A DNA stretch of 64,000 nucleotides, taken from the IMG/VR virus record IMGVR_UViG_3300006802_000086, positions 1 through 64,000 of that record, one strand, 5' to 3'. Below are positions 44,729-53,195 of the stretch, piece after piece (position 1 is the first letter of the stretch; each line of letters opens with the position of its first letter). Source of the DNA: a virus. Position numbers and translations under genes: made by a program. The notes under the pieces were generated by a model, which did not search any database, was not told the origin of the DNA, and was given only the letters and a program-made list of their open reading frames with translations.

Positions 44729-45178
44729 ATGAGTTTAGGAAAAGTTTATTTAGCAAGTGGGTGGTTTTCACCTGAATGGTTGGAAGAAGTAGAAAATATC
44801 AAAGCGGTATTTGAAAAACACGGTGTTAGTTATTTTTCACCAAAAGATGAAAATCTATGTGATAACGACGCAAATGAGTCAATGCAAGATCAGATCTTTA
44901 GTGGTAACATTAAACACTTGCATGAATGCGATTGGATGTTGTGTAACACACGCAACAAAGATATGGGAAGTATTTTTGAGGCAGGTTATATGAACTGTCT
45001 AGAAAAACCAATCGTATATTTCTGCGACGGCCTTCCTCCAGGTGCACAATTTAATCTTATGTTGGCAGCTAGTGGTATTAAGGTTTGTCGATCGTTAGAA
45101 GACCTAGATACATACCTTGCACAATGCAAAACTACAGAAAGACTAGTCGTTGAAAGATATCAAGGAGATATTGAGTAG
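44729..45178 (+). CDS. Nucleoside 2-deoxyribosyltransferase-like protein
   Basis: A 149-residue protein with a Rossmann-type start (V-Y-L-A-S-G-W-F-S-P) and M-G-S-I-F-E-A-G-Y-M, the nucleophilic Glu motif of N-deoxyribosyltransferases (G-T-x-x-E-x-G-x-A). D-G-L-P-P-G-A-Q-F-N-L-M-L-A is the other conserved section. These enzymes transfer or hydrolyse the deoxyribosyl group of nucleosides (base salvage). The ATG at 44729 follows GGGGAGAG; a start 33 bases upstream lies inside thyX and is not used here. Followed by a convergent gene. Confidence 0.7.
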   Translation: MSLGKVYLASGWFSPEWLEEVENIKAVFEKHGVSYFSPKDENLCDNDANESMQDQIFSGNIKHLHECDWMLCNTRNKDMGSIFEAGYMNCLEKPIVYFCDGLPPGAQFNLMLAASGIKVCRSLEDLDTYLAQCKTTERLVVERYQGDIE

Positions 45179-45199
45179 ATTAATCTTTAGTCTTCTTAA

Positions 45200-45235
45200 G
45201 CCTAACAGGATTAAGCTAATGCTTTCTTGTTAGGC
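45200..45235. terminator. Possible bidirectional hairpin between convergent genes
   Basis: Inverted repeat GCCTAACA / TGTTAGGC with a 20-base spacer overlaps the end of the leftward gene. No T run follows on either strand, so termination strength is doubtful. Confidence 0.35.
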
Positions 45236-46764
45236 ACTATTTTAACTAAAATTAAGAAAACTGTATGTGATCTGTTAATTGATATCTTTTTCATAGTTCC
45301 ACCTGTTGTCGATGTGTTGTCTAAATTACCACCAATTAATTTTCCTCCTGAGTAAACGTTCATATGTGCACCTGACTGAGGCTCCGATCCTGCAAATTTT
45401 TTAAAGGTTTTCATACCGCAACCAGAAGGAAGTCCTCTTTTAGAACTATAACCGTTAAGCGAAAAGACGCCGTCTAGAAGGTTTAAGTCAGATCTAGATT
45501 CGACCTCTTCCCTAGTAAAGGGTAGCAAAACTACTTGCCCGATAAAACTTTCAGGATCATTTTCAACTTCTTGTCTTTTTAACATTAATTGTGCCCACGG
45601 GTATGAAATCCCCATTTGCTTTGGCACGCTGTTTACTATATCGTAGGCAGGATGCGAAGGAGTTACCATTGCATTGAAAGTATGTCCACTCCAAGCTACT
45701 CTATTTAAGTACTTCCAACTATCTTTAATATTGACAGGCATGAATGTATCTGGGTGCATCAGCGCTATTTTTCCGTCACCATGATTTGTAATTGCTTGCT
45801 TGACAACAATATCATTTATTTTCTTAAGACCTTCTTCTGACTTTTCGCCAAACCCTGTGATTTGTGAAAGTAATCTCTCACCCTCAGCAGCACCTGCAGA
45901 CATGTCCAGCTGTTCAAACTTAATAGGTAAAGAATCCTCATCTAAAAATGCATGTTCCTTCGGATTAAAATTTTTCTTAGAAGCTTTTGAAGAGTTGTCC
46001 TTGACAGAATTCGAAGACTTCGATACTTGTTTTTCTTTTTCAATAATTTTTTTCTGAAGTTCACTATTTCCTTTAAACGATTTACTTACTGCATCTGGGC
46101 CGCTATAATTACCGTCCTTAATATCTTTGTATACTTTGGCAGGATTAATATAGTTTTCTTTAAATAAATAATTTCTAATTTTACGAACTGATTCATTCAA
46201 AGGTTCAATCTTAAAATTCTTGTCAACACCTCTTTTTGCCTGTCCTATCTGTCCGGACACGGAATCGACAGCAATAACAATGTCATCAATATAGAATTTA
46301 TAATATCTGTTTTTCATACCTCTGCCAGCTGTATATGTTCCAGGCTCACCTTTTTTATCTCCGTAAGCCATTTCCATTTTTCCACCGGTATCTTGATTTT
46401 TCTTTTTATTGAATTCCTGCGTAGCTTTTTTAATAGCTTCCGGGTCTTGTGCGAGTCTTACCATCTCTGCAACGCCTGAAGGATTTTTCTTTTTCGGATC
46501 ATTAAGTACTAAACTAGCCACTTGTGCAGCGTTATTTTTAAATTTAAGAATCGTTTCTTTTTTAACACCCTTGTCAATTGCTGCTTTTATAATCATGTCA
46601 ATATTTTTTTCGATCCAGGCCACCCAAGCTTTGTCTGTGTTAGGCCCCCAATCTCCATCAACTGTAGTACCAATAACACCTTGGACATATTCAACATCTT
46701 TTTTATTATTTTCTATTAAGACACTTTTAATTGCTTTTCTTAAGCTTGCTTCTGTTAAAATCAT
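45211..46764 (-). CDS. Possible internal translation product of the cell-wall enzyme gene (517 aa)
   Basis: Met837 of the 1353-residue protein is preceded on the coding strand by AAGGAAAGGTAAA, a good Shine-Dalgarno with normal spacing. The sequence after it, M-I-L-T-E-A-S-L-R-K-A-I-K-S-V-L-I-E-N-N, looks like the N-terminal leader of other genes here. A second start giving a leader-tagged protein with the peptidoglycan-binding and C-terminal domains, but without lysozyme or esterase, is thus plausible. Alternatively it records fusion of two genes. Confidence 0.4.
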   Translation of the reverse strand: MILTEASLRKAIKSVLIENNKKDVEYVQGVIGTTVDGDWGPNTDKAWVAWIEKNIDMIIKAAIDKGVKKETILKFKNNAAQVASLVLNDPKKKNPSGVAEMVRLAQDPEAIKKATQEFNKKKNQDTGGKMEMAYGDKKGEPGTYTAGRGMKNRYYKFYIDDIVIAVDSVSGQIGQAKRGVDKNFKIEPLNESVRKIRNYLFKENYINPAKVYKDIKDGNYSGPDAVSKSFKGNSELQKKIIEKEKQVSKSSNSVKDNSSKASKKNFNPKEHAFLDEDSLPIKFEQLDMSAGAAEGERLLSQITGFGEKSEEGLKKINDIVVKQAITNHGDGKIALMHPDTFMPVNIKDSWKYLNRVAWSGHTFNAMVTPSHPAYDIVNSVPKQMGISYPWAQLMLKRQEVENDPESFIGQVVLLPFTREEVESRSDLNLLDGVFSLNGYSSKRGLPSGCGMKTFKKFAGSEPQSGAHMNVYSGGKLIGGNLDNTSTTGGTMKKISINRSHTVFLILVKIVPNKKALA

Positions 46765-49272
46765 TTTACCTTTCCTTGTTTTAAAAATATTTTCTGCCAT
46801 GGCTTTTTGCTTAGGCATAATTTCTGATTCAATTGTTGCAACAAATTGCTCACCAGGCTTTTCATCAACATGCACACCATCTCTCGAGCTAGTAACATTT
46901 GACTCAAACCACGGGTAGGGATCGATAACATTAATTCTTCCTGACATTCCTAATTGAGACTCAACAGCATCAATACCTGCAACAATCTCTCTGTTTCTTT
47001 TTGCTCGAGTTGCTTTAAATTTTGAAACTTCTCGCTCAGGTTTTCCAGGGGTGTTGACATATGTTGTTTTCTCTGTAGGTTTAACTGCAGGCGGCGCCAA
47101 GACCCAAGTTATTTGTGCGTCTTCTGGGGCATTTTGTAAAATATCTTTTGCCAAATAACTAGCTCTGCTAGAACCGTTGCCGCCTAGCGTAAGGATAATA
47201 TTGTTTGTTCTGCTGACTGCATCAATAATTTTATCTTCCCCAAACTCACTCATGACGCCTGCTGGTGTAGCTCCGTTCTTCTGAAAAAAGTTCTTTCCCT
47301 TCGTAGCTGTGCCTAGGCGTTTTCTAATTCCTTTTCCTAGACCGCTGTTGCCTTGACTGTCTGCAATGTATACATACGGGAGAGGTTCGTCAGAAGATTC
47401 TCTCTGTTGTTTCTGTTCGCCACTTTCTCCTTCAAATCCTAATAAAAATAATTTAGCTTCTTCGTGCCTTCTCTTTTCTAGGCCCTGCACATATTCACCC
47501 TTGCTAGTTCTAGGTTTTGCATCTATTACATCAGCTGCTTCTTTATAACGACCTTGATTAATTAATTGCGTTATAGACTCGCCTTTATTATTTTTAAATT
47601 TATTTAAAGCACTTGCACCTCCATTAAAGCAATAACTTGCTAATGCAACAAACATGTTATGAGTGATTGGTGCTTTTAATTGTGACTTAAATACTCGTGT
47701 ATGTTTTGCAACGTCGCTTCCAAAGAGTTCTAGAGCTTGTTGTAAATTCATTTCCTTTGATCCACTTCCTAAAAATTCTTTAAATTTTTCTCTTTCGTTT
47801 GATCTAATTAAGTGCCCAATGCCAATTGTTGGATATCCGCTTGACTCTTCATAGCTATTTATTGTTCTCCCGCCTTTGTCATCATAAACTTTTGATCTAA
47901 AACCTTCACCGCCTTTTATAAATACTTGAATTTCTTTAGACACGTCTTCGTATTGACTAGCACTTTTTAATGTTTGATCCGCAGTAAATTTTCCACCACC
48001 AGCCTTGTTAATTTTTGCCTCAAGACCTTTGACAGCTTTGTTAACAATTTTAGCGTCTGAATTTGAATTATTACCTGGCGAAGTAGGAATATTAAGTTTT
48101 GACTTTGATTTCACAGCTTTCTTAAGTGTGTCAGCTTTTTTCTTGATAGTATCCTTAAACTCACTGCTAATTTTCTCTGCACCTTTTATGCTCCCAGATT
48201 CAATTCCTTTTTGGACTTTGTCAATAATTTTGCTTACATCTAATTTTCTCTCTCTTAGAATTTTATATCTATGTCTTTTTAGAATTCTTTGTTCTTTTAA
48301 GTATTCCCCGCCTTTTCCTCTAGGTCTTTGGTAAACTTCACCATCAGTATCAATAGCAACTGCAACATCATCAATCCAAAATTTTAAATAGTCTTTGTCG
48401 ATACCTTTGCCTGTCTCTGCTTTTTTAAACCCCATTAATACTGGCTCGTTATTTGTTCCAAATTTTTTAAGATACTCTTCATACTCTTCTTTAAAAGTTG
48501 TATATGCTAACTTAAAATGGTCATTGTTAAAACTACCTCGCCTTCCTAAGGTTTTGTCATCGCTAGGCAGGTCTTTAAGCGCATTTGCAATTTCTTCTTT
48601 AGATTTATTATCATTAATCCAGTCTCGAAACATATCACCCTTATCTTGGTTTAAATCTTTAGGAATTCTTTTAAGCTGCTCATCTGTAAATTCATATTTT
48701 TTATCTTTTGAAGATTTCGATTGTGATTTTGTTCCACCATATTTTTTATCTAAATTCTCACCACCTTTCTTGTTGATAGGTGTCCAAGGTCCATTATTTT
48801 TACTGTAACTCCACCCAAATTCTGCAGAAGGATCTTTTTTGTATTTGTAAACACCGTCGCCATCATCGTATATTTTTTCTTTAGAAAAATTTTCTATCTT
48901 TCCTATTTGTTCAGCGGCCGGCCCTGAAATAACTTTATATTTGCCATTACCTAAGTCTTCGTAAGTAAAGCCTGATAAGTCTTTGTCAGATTTAATCCCA
49001 AGTTCTTGAGCATTTTTACCTAAAGTTTCTTTTTTGGTAAATTCTTCATAATAAGTTTTAAGCATGTAATAAGCTACTCTTTTCCCATCAGGAACATCTG
49101 CCTTATCTAAAGCTGCCTTTATATTTGGTGCTTTTGTAGATTTAAAACGCAAAGCATTGTCATTAGAGCCAAAACCTGTGTCAAAGCCTATATACTTTTT
49201 TGATTCTTCTTGCTCGCGAAGAAGTCTTTTGAGTGATTTAATTTTAATAAGTTTGTTTAGATTGTTATTCAT
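45211..49272 (-). CDS. Leader-tagged multidomain cell-wall enzyme: lysozyme plus SGNH esterase (1353 aa)
   Basis: The only leftward gene. Domain order: N-terminal leader-like segment (K-S-L-K-R-L-L-R-E-Q-E, ~12-22), polar region, then a module with K-F-W-I-D-D-V-A-V-A-I-D at ~297-308. A T4-type lysozyme (GH24) follows at ~441-610: Glu456 and Asp465 match T4 Glu11/Asp20 spacing, and Thr482 lies in Y-P-T-I-G-I-G-H. A SGNH/GDSL hydrolase follows at ~631-820: I-A-D-S-Q with Ser639, G-G-N with Asn699, D-G-V-H with Asp798/His801. A second leader-like segment begins at Met837. A peptidoglycan-binding-like stretch (T-V-D-G-D-W-G-P-N-T) is at ~870-880. A second module (K-F-Y-I-D-D-I-V-I-A-V-D) is at ~992-1003, and an unknown C-terminal domain completes the protein. 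Probably glycan-cleaving and deacylating. Could be a virion-borne or effector enzyme. Confidence 0.8.
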   Translation of the reverse strand: MNNNLNKLIKIKSLKRLLREQEESKKYIGFDTGFGSNDNALRFKSTKAPNIKAALDKADVPDGKRVAYYMLKTYYEEFTKKETLGKNAQELGIKSDKDLSGFTYEDLGNGKYKVISGPAAEQIGKIENFSKEKIYDDGDGVYKYKKDPSAEFGWSYSKNNGPWTPINKKGGENLDKKYGGTKSQSKSSKDKKYEFTDEQLKRIPKDLNQDKGDMFRDWINDNKSKEEIANALKDLPSDDKTLGRRGSFNNDHFKLAYTTFKEEYEEYLKKFGTNNEPVLMGFKKAETGKGIDKDYLKFWIDDVAVAIDTDGEVYQRPRGKGGEYLKEQRILKRHRYKILRERKLDVSKIIDKVQKGIESGSIKGAEKISSEFKDTIKKKADTLKKAVKSKSKLNIPTSPGNNSNSDAKIVNKAVKGLEAKINKAGGGKFTADQTLKSASQYEDVSKEIQVFIKGGEGFRSKVYDDKGGRTINSYEESSGYPTIGIGHLIRSNEREKFKEFLGSGSKEMNLQQALELFGSDVAKHTRVFKSQLKAPITHNMFVALASYCFNGGASALNKFKNNKGESITQLINQGRYKEAADVIDAKPRTSKGEYVQGLEKRRHEEAKLFLLGFEGESGEQKQQRESSDEPLPYVYIADSQGNSGLGKGIRKRLGTATKGKNFFQKNGATPAGVMSEFGEDKIIDAVSRTNNIILTLGGNGSSRASYLAKDILQNAPEDAQITWVLAPPAVKPTEKTTYVNTPGKPEREVSKFKATRAKRNREIVAGIDAVESQLGMSGRINVIDPYPWFESNVTSSRDGVHVDEKPGEQFVATIESEIMPKQKAMAENIFKTRKGKMILTEASLRKAIKSVLIENNKKDVEYVQGVIGTTVDGDWGPNTDKAWVAWIEKNIDMIIKAAIDKGVKKETILKFKNNAAQVASLVLNDPKKKNPSGVAEMVRLAQDPEAIKKATQEFNKKKNQDTGGKMEMAYGDKKGEPGTYTAGRGMKNRYYKFYIDDIVIAVDSVSGQIGQAKRGVDKNFKIEPLNESVRKIRNYLFKENYINPAKVYKDIKDGNYSGPDAVSKSFKGNSELQKKIIEKEKQVSKSSNSVKDNSSKASKKNFNPKEHAFLDEDSLPIKFEQLDMSAGAAEGERLLSQITGFGEKSEEGLKKINDIVVKQAITNHGDGKIALMHPDTFMPVNIKDSWKYLNRVAWSGHTFNAMVTPSHPAYDIVNSVPKQMGISYPWAQLMLKRQEVENDPESFIGQVVLLPFTREEVESRSDLNLLDGVFSLNGYSSKRGLPSGCGMKTFKKFAGSEPQSGAHMNVYSGGKLIGGNLDNTSTTGGTMKKISINRSHTVFLILVKIVPNKKALA

Positions 49273-49305
49273 ATAACTCTGCCTCTAGAATATTTTGATA
49301 AACAT

Positions 49306-49326
49306 ATTATATATATGTTCTATAAT
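49306..49326. promoter_or_regulatory. Divergent promoter region with inverted TATAAT elements
   Basis: ATTATA...TATAAT forms an inverted pair in the 131-base gap between the leftward enzyme gene and the rightward epimerase gene. The right arm (49321-49326) would be a -10 for the epimerase, the left arm for the cell-wall enzyme. No -35 matches are clear. Confidence 0.4.
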
Positions 49327-49403
49327 TTTAAAATAATAGCAAAGCAATTAATTATGAAAACTTTAAAACTTCTAAGTATTATAAGTTTATTAGAGGAGGT
49401 TTT

Positions 49404-50396
49404 ATGAAAAAAGTATTTATTACCGGTGAAAAAGGTTTTATTGGAACAAATTTGGCCAAACGTGCCAAATTACACGGTTTCGAACATGTCTCTGGTGTGC
49501 ATGCACAAAACGAAGACGCAGTTTTCGTATCACAATATGTCACAGAAAAGGGTGAACCTTGTGTGCATCAAAATAGCGAGGAAGCATGGCAATCTTTCTT
49601 TGAAGTCAACAGCATCGACTATGTAATCCATAATGCAGCAGTTGTAGGTACAGATGTAGTTGCACTCAATGCAAAAGAGTCAACATTAACCAACGTGCAA
49701 GGTACTTTCAACATCTGTCGTGCTGCAAAGAAATGCGGTATTCCAGTCTGTTATATGGGAACCACAGTTATTTATGACACACCTAAGTATCAACAATCAG
49801 CTATTGTCGAAGACTCCGATCGCGGCCCTAGTACATTCTACGGTTGTCAGAAACTCTCAGCTGAGGAAGTTGTCAAGTCTCATAGCAGCAAGTGGATGAT
49901 CGTCCGCCCACTCTTTGCTTATGGCGGTGAAGGTGATATGAATTCTCTTATTGCCAAAACGATCTATGCAAAACTCAACGGTGTAGAAAAGATCCAAATG
50001 TTTCTCGATCCTAGTAAGATTAAAGACTACTTACATGTCAATGACTACTGTGACGGTGTTTTCTCTTGCATGAAAGAAGACAAGTGCTGGAACAATGACT
50101 TTAATATCGCCGCAGAAACACCACTTGTCACCGGTGAAATTATCAAATTAATGGACGAAGTGTGTGGTCAGAGTTTCGCAGATACTGTAGAATGGCTTCC
50201 GCAGACTGAATATATGGGAAATCATATCTTATCAAGTGCAAAAGCAAGAGAGTATACTGGCTGGTCTCCACGTATATCACTGGCTAAAGGTATTCGCATG
50301 TCATACGAAAGTATTCTCAAGTCAGAAGGTTATAATCCTCTGCGTTATCTTGAAGAAGCAGCAGAGCGCAATATTGATTTAACAGAGTATTTTTAG
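49404..50396 (+). CDS. NAD-dependent epimerase/dehydratase (SDR family)
   Basis: A 330-residue extended short-chain dehydrogenase. V-F-I-T-G-E-K-G-F-I-G is the G-x-x-G-x-x-G nucleotide-binding motif. Y-G-C-Q-K is the Y-x-x-x-K catalytic pair, preceded by a Ser/Thr-rich strand (Y-M-G-T-T-V-I-Y). Late segments D-Y-L-H-V-N-D-Y and F-N-I-A-A-E-T-P fit sugar-nucleotide epimerases/dehydratases such as GalE-, RmlB- or GMD-like enzymes. The substrate cannot be told. A role in altering surface polysaccharide or modifying phage glycans is inferred. Its codons (CGT, CGC, GTC, CTC) are more GC-rich than neighbours, suggesting a different origin or strong expression. Ribosome site GAGGAGG. Confidence 0.85.
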   Translation: MKKVFITGEKGFIGTNLAKRAKLHGFEHVSGVHAQNEDAVFVSQYVTEKGEPCVHQNSEEAWQSFFEVNSIDYVIHNAAVVGTDVVALNAKESTLTNVQGTFNICRAAKKCGIPVCYMGTTVIYDTPKYQQSAIVEDSDRGPSTFYGCQKLSAEEVVKSHSSKWMIVRPLFAYGGEGDMNSLIAKTIYAKLNGVEKIQMFLDPSKIKDYLHVNDYCDGVFSCMKEDKCWNNDFNIAAETPLVTGEIIKLMDEVCGQSFADTVEWLPQTEYMGNHILSSAKAREYTGWSPRISLAKGIRMSYESILKSEGYNPLRYLEEAAERNIDLTEYF

Positions 50397-50432
50397 CCAC
50401 CTCTTAATAATTATCTTTAGTGAGGATGACAT

Positions 50433-52589
50433 ATGAGAATTTCAAGGCGACAACTCGGTCTATTGATAGAAAATTATTTACTCCAAGAAACGCGGCAAGC
50501 AAGACAATGGATACAAAATTCAGTCCCAGCTGAAGAACAGCAAGACTATTTAGATGCATACAATAGAGGGGTCACGATTTTATCAGACCTCTCTTGGATT
50601 AAAAAAGTAAGAGGCGGTGAGCCTGTTGCTGATATTGTGGGTGATGTTATAAGCTTTAGGATGGATGACAGTCAAACAAAACTGTTAGCCAACGGTTTTC
50701 CAACTGATCTAACAAAAAGAAACTATCCCACAGTTGGTGAACTGAGAAGAGCTCTAGCAGTTATTAATACAGATTTAGACATGTCAAGAAATCAAGATAT
50801 CTCTATAGAAACATCAAGCCCTAATATCGATGTTATTGGTAATATAGGCCCGTGGACAATTCTCTTGCCTAAGACAAAAGAAGGATCGACAGCTTGTGAC
50901 ATTAGCGGTAAAGATACCACTTGGTGCACTACCAAAACAAGAGGACAAAACTTATTTTATAATTATGCAAAAGATGATTTATTCTTATATTATGTAATGG
51001 ATTACAGTCGCACCCCGGATGACCCATACAAAAGCCAAGACAGAGCATGCGTAGAAAACAACGATAGTCGTCTATCAGTTGGAATTATTAGAGGTGAAAT
51101 AACCTTGGAAGGTGAAGATGGCGGTGTTTCTGTTGACGCTGCGAATAAAGGACTCTATCCCGAAGACTTAGAAAGTGCTCTAGGTCAATATCATGATCAG
51201 GTAATTAATTTAATCAAAACCAACTTTGATTCTCACCAGTCACATCCGGGTAGAGAAAAATTTAGACAAGCAGCACAAAATATTGTTATTATGCGTGATG
51301 CAGTTAGAGACTTGACGCCGCCTGCCAAGGCTGATTTTTTAGGTGAAGTATCCTATTCAACAAGCATGACACCCGAAGTTGTAGTCTATTTATTTAATTT
51401 TGCTAACGAACCAATTAGAACTAAAGACTACAATACGGATGACTGGTTTTTAGAGCATGAAAGTAAAGGCAGGATTATTGAAAATATTTTTCTTAATGAG
51501 CCTAGTGCAAGCATTCCTGTGCGACTAAGAAAGTCTTTAATAGTAGAGCTAACTAAGAAACTAGGTGAAGAAGGCTTATACGCCTACCAAGATGCACGTG
51601 GATGGTACGTCGGAACGGCAGCATCAGAACTACTAAATTCACAAAAAGAAGTTAAATCATATTTAGACCTATTGCTAGAATATTCAAATAGCCGATCTTA
51701 CGATACTACGTTTGGAGATCCTATAGAGCAAATTTTAGAATCCTATTTAAGAAAACTCGACTTAAGTGATCCTGAGGTGTATCAGATAACTTTGAGTTTT
51801 ATTCCTAACGCAAGAAGCACAAATTCAATTGTCCCTATTGTTAAAAATGAAAGTATCGAAGAGAGTGTACTAGAGGACATTCTTATAAATACGCCACTCT
51901 TGCAAAACAAAGACAAAATGAGTCATGTTGCTTACGAATTATTAAATGCTCGCGCGCTCGCCATCCAACAAGTAATGGCCGAAAGAAAATTTGGAAACGG
52001 ATTAAGCGCTGAGTTTTTACAAAAACATGCAAGAAGACTAACTAACGATTTTAAAGATAGAATGAGTTTAACAAAGTTGCTTTTTCAAGAAAATTTGCCT
52101 AAAAGCTTGTTTGACGAAATATTTGATTACGTCGATACCATTGTTAAGACACCGCGGACACCTGAACAGCAAAGAAACTACATTGTAGTACTAAAGGACA
52201 TGTTGAGGCACCCTTTCATGCCTGACGATGTAATAAATGAATATTCTAATGACCCAGAATTTCATGAACCACTATTGTCGAGGGTTTGGAGCACTAACAC
52301 AACTAACCCTGAAGTAGTTGAAAAGATTCTAGAAACTACAAAAGATCCGATCCCTCCATATTTTCATGACATACTAGCTAATAGTAACATGACAAAAAGA
52401 ACTTATGAAATATTAATAAACTTGCTTGATGAAGGGCTAGCTGATATGCAAGAACTAGGCGCAGTTGGAATGTTTGAGTTCAATCTAGATCCACCTCACA
52501 GTGCTGAAGATGTAAGAAGATGCTTTGAGCACGCTTACGCCGCTGGACTAGCTAAATTAAGAGAGAGAAGGGCAGAGTTTGAGATATAA
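50433..52589 (+). CDS. Leader-tagged large helical protein with W-C-T domain (718 aa)
   Basis: Begins M-R-I-S-R-R-Q-L-G-L-L-I-E-N-Y-L-L-Q-E-T, one of the shared leaders. Residues ~135-260 contain the core D-T-T-W-C-T-T-K-T-R-G-Q-N-L-F-Y-N-Y followed by F-L-Y-Y-V-M-D (W-C-T at 164-166). The same core is in the leader-tagged protein at 59228, so the two are paralogues. From ~300 to the end the protein is a chain of helical units reminiscent of HEAT- or LRV-type repeats (L-R-K-S-L-I-V-E-L-T, N-P-E-V-V-E-K-I-L-E). No enzymatic motif known to me fits. Probably a virion-associated or host-interacting scaffold protein. Confidence 0.65.
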   Translation: MRISRRQLGLLIENYLLQETRQARQWIQNSVPAEEQQDYLDAYNRGVTILSDLSWIKKVRGGEPVADIVGDVISFRMDDSQTKLLANGFPTDLTKRNYPTVGELRRALAVINTDLDMSRNQDISIETSSPNIDVIGNIGPWTILLPKTKEGSTACDISGKDTTWCTTKTRGQNLFYNYAKDDLFLYYVMDYSRTPDDPYKSQDRACVENNDSRLSVGIIRGEITLEGEDGGVSVDAANKGLYPEDLESALGQYHDQVINLIKTNFDSHQSHPGREKFRQAAQNIVIMRDAVRDLTPPAKADFLGEVSYSTSMTPEVVVYLFNFANEPIRTKDYNTDDWFLEHESKGRIIENIFLNEPSASIPVRLRKSLIVELTKKLGEEGLYAYQDARGWYVGTAASELLNSQKEVKSYLDLLLEYSNSRSYDTTFGDPIEQILESYLRKLDLSDPEVYQITLSFIPNARSTNSIVPIVKNESIEESVLEDILINTPLLQNKDKMSHVAYELLNARALAIQQVMAERKFGNGLSAEFLQKHARRLTNDFKDRMSLTKLLFQENLPKSLFDEIFDYVDTIVKTPRTPEQQRNYIVVLKDMLRHPFMPDDVINEYSNDPEFHEPLLSRVWSTNTTNPEVVEKILETTKDPIPPYFHDILANSNMTKRTYEILINLLDEGLADMQELGAVGMFEFNLDPPHSAEDVRRCFEHAYAAGLAKLRERRAEFEI

Positions 52590-52668
52590 AGATCACAAGC
52601 TAAAAACAGAATAAAGTGAAAATGTAATAAATACTTTTTTTGTATAGAATATTAAAAAAGAGGTGATC

Positions 52669-53070
52669 ATGAAAAAAGAATTACAAGACAAACTATTCGA
52701 AACTTATCCAAACATTTTTAGACAAAAAGACTTAGACAAAACACAGACAGCAATGTGCTGGGGTATCAGCTGCGGTGACGGTTGGTATACGATCTTAGAC
52801 GAACTATGCGCAAATATCCAAAACAGAATTAGAAATGTAAACAGAAACAAGCCTGAAGAGGAGCACCTTGTTTGTGAAGCAGTCCAAGTCAAAGAAAAGT
52901 TTGGCGGGTTATGCTTTTACACTTACGGTGGTGACGACTATATCGACGGCTTAATAAGCTTGGCTGAGTCAATGTCTTATCGAACATGTTCTGAGTGCGG
53001 CAACCCATCAACACTCAATGAAAAAAATAGAGGTTGGATATATACTCTTTGTGATAATTGCAAAACCTAG
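52669..53070 (+). CDS. Small zinc-ribbon protein (phage-conserved type)
   Basis: A 133-residue protein with a pattern common in phages: C-G-D-G-W-Y-T-I-L-D-E-L-C then Q-V-K-E-K-F-G-G-L-C-F-Y-T-Y and a C-terminal C-x-x-C...C-x-x-C zinc site (C-S-E-C-G and C-D-N-C). Function unknown. The ATG at 52669 lies five bases after AAGAGG; a GTG two codons upstream is less likely. The intergenic region before it (79 bases) holds TGTATAGAAT, a poor -10-like element. Confidence 0.6.
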   Translation: MKKELQDKLFETYPNIFRQKDLDKTQTAMCWGISCGDGWYTILDELCANIQNRIRNVNRNKPEEEHLVCEAVQVKEKFGGLCFYTYGGDDYIDGLISLAESMSYRTCSECGNPSTLNEKNRGWIYTLCDNCKT

Positions 53071-53110
53071 TAATATTTATTTTATAGCCATAGCCAACAA
53101 GGAGCGGGAG

Positions 53111-53164
53111 ATGTACATGAAGCTGTCAAGAATTCAATTACGAAGATTGATTTTTGAAGCTTAA
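53111..53164 (+). CDS. Leader-only micro-ORF (17 aa), possibly an interrupted leader gene
   Basis: The frame MYMKLSRIQLRRLIFEA then stops at TAA, behind an ideal ribosome site (AAGGAGCGGGAG). The peptide matches the leader shared by neighbouring genes and ends exactly with I-F-E-A, an L/I-x-E|A-type prohead protease site. The frame continues after the stop as A-S-V-V-N-E-E-E-V-K-N-A-N, which looks like the rest of a leader, to a second stop at 53204. So it may be the remnant of a leader gene, a free leader peptide, or a translated regulatory peptide for the next gene, which starts inside it at 53196. Confidence 0.45.
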   Translation: MYMKLSRIQLRRLIFEA

Positions 53165-53195
53165 GCTTCAGTAGTCAATGAAGAAGAAGTAAAAA

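Noticed and set aside
46409-46918. 169-residue forward open frame inside the leftward enzyme gene
   Set aside because: The leftward frame carries recognised lysozyme, SGNH and peptidoglycan-binding motifs. The forward frame is a hydrophobic shadow.
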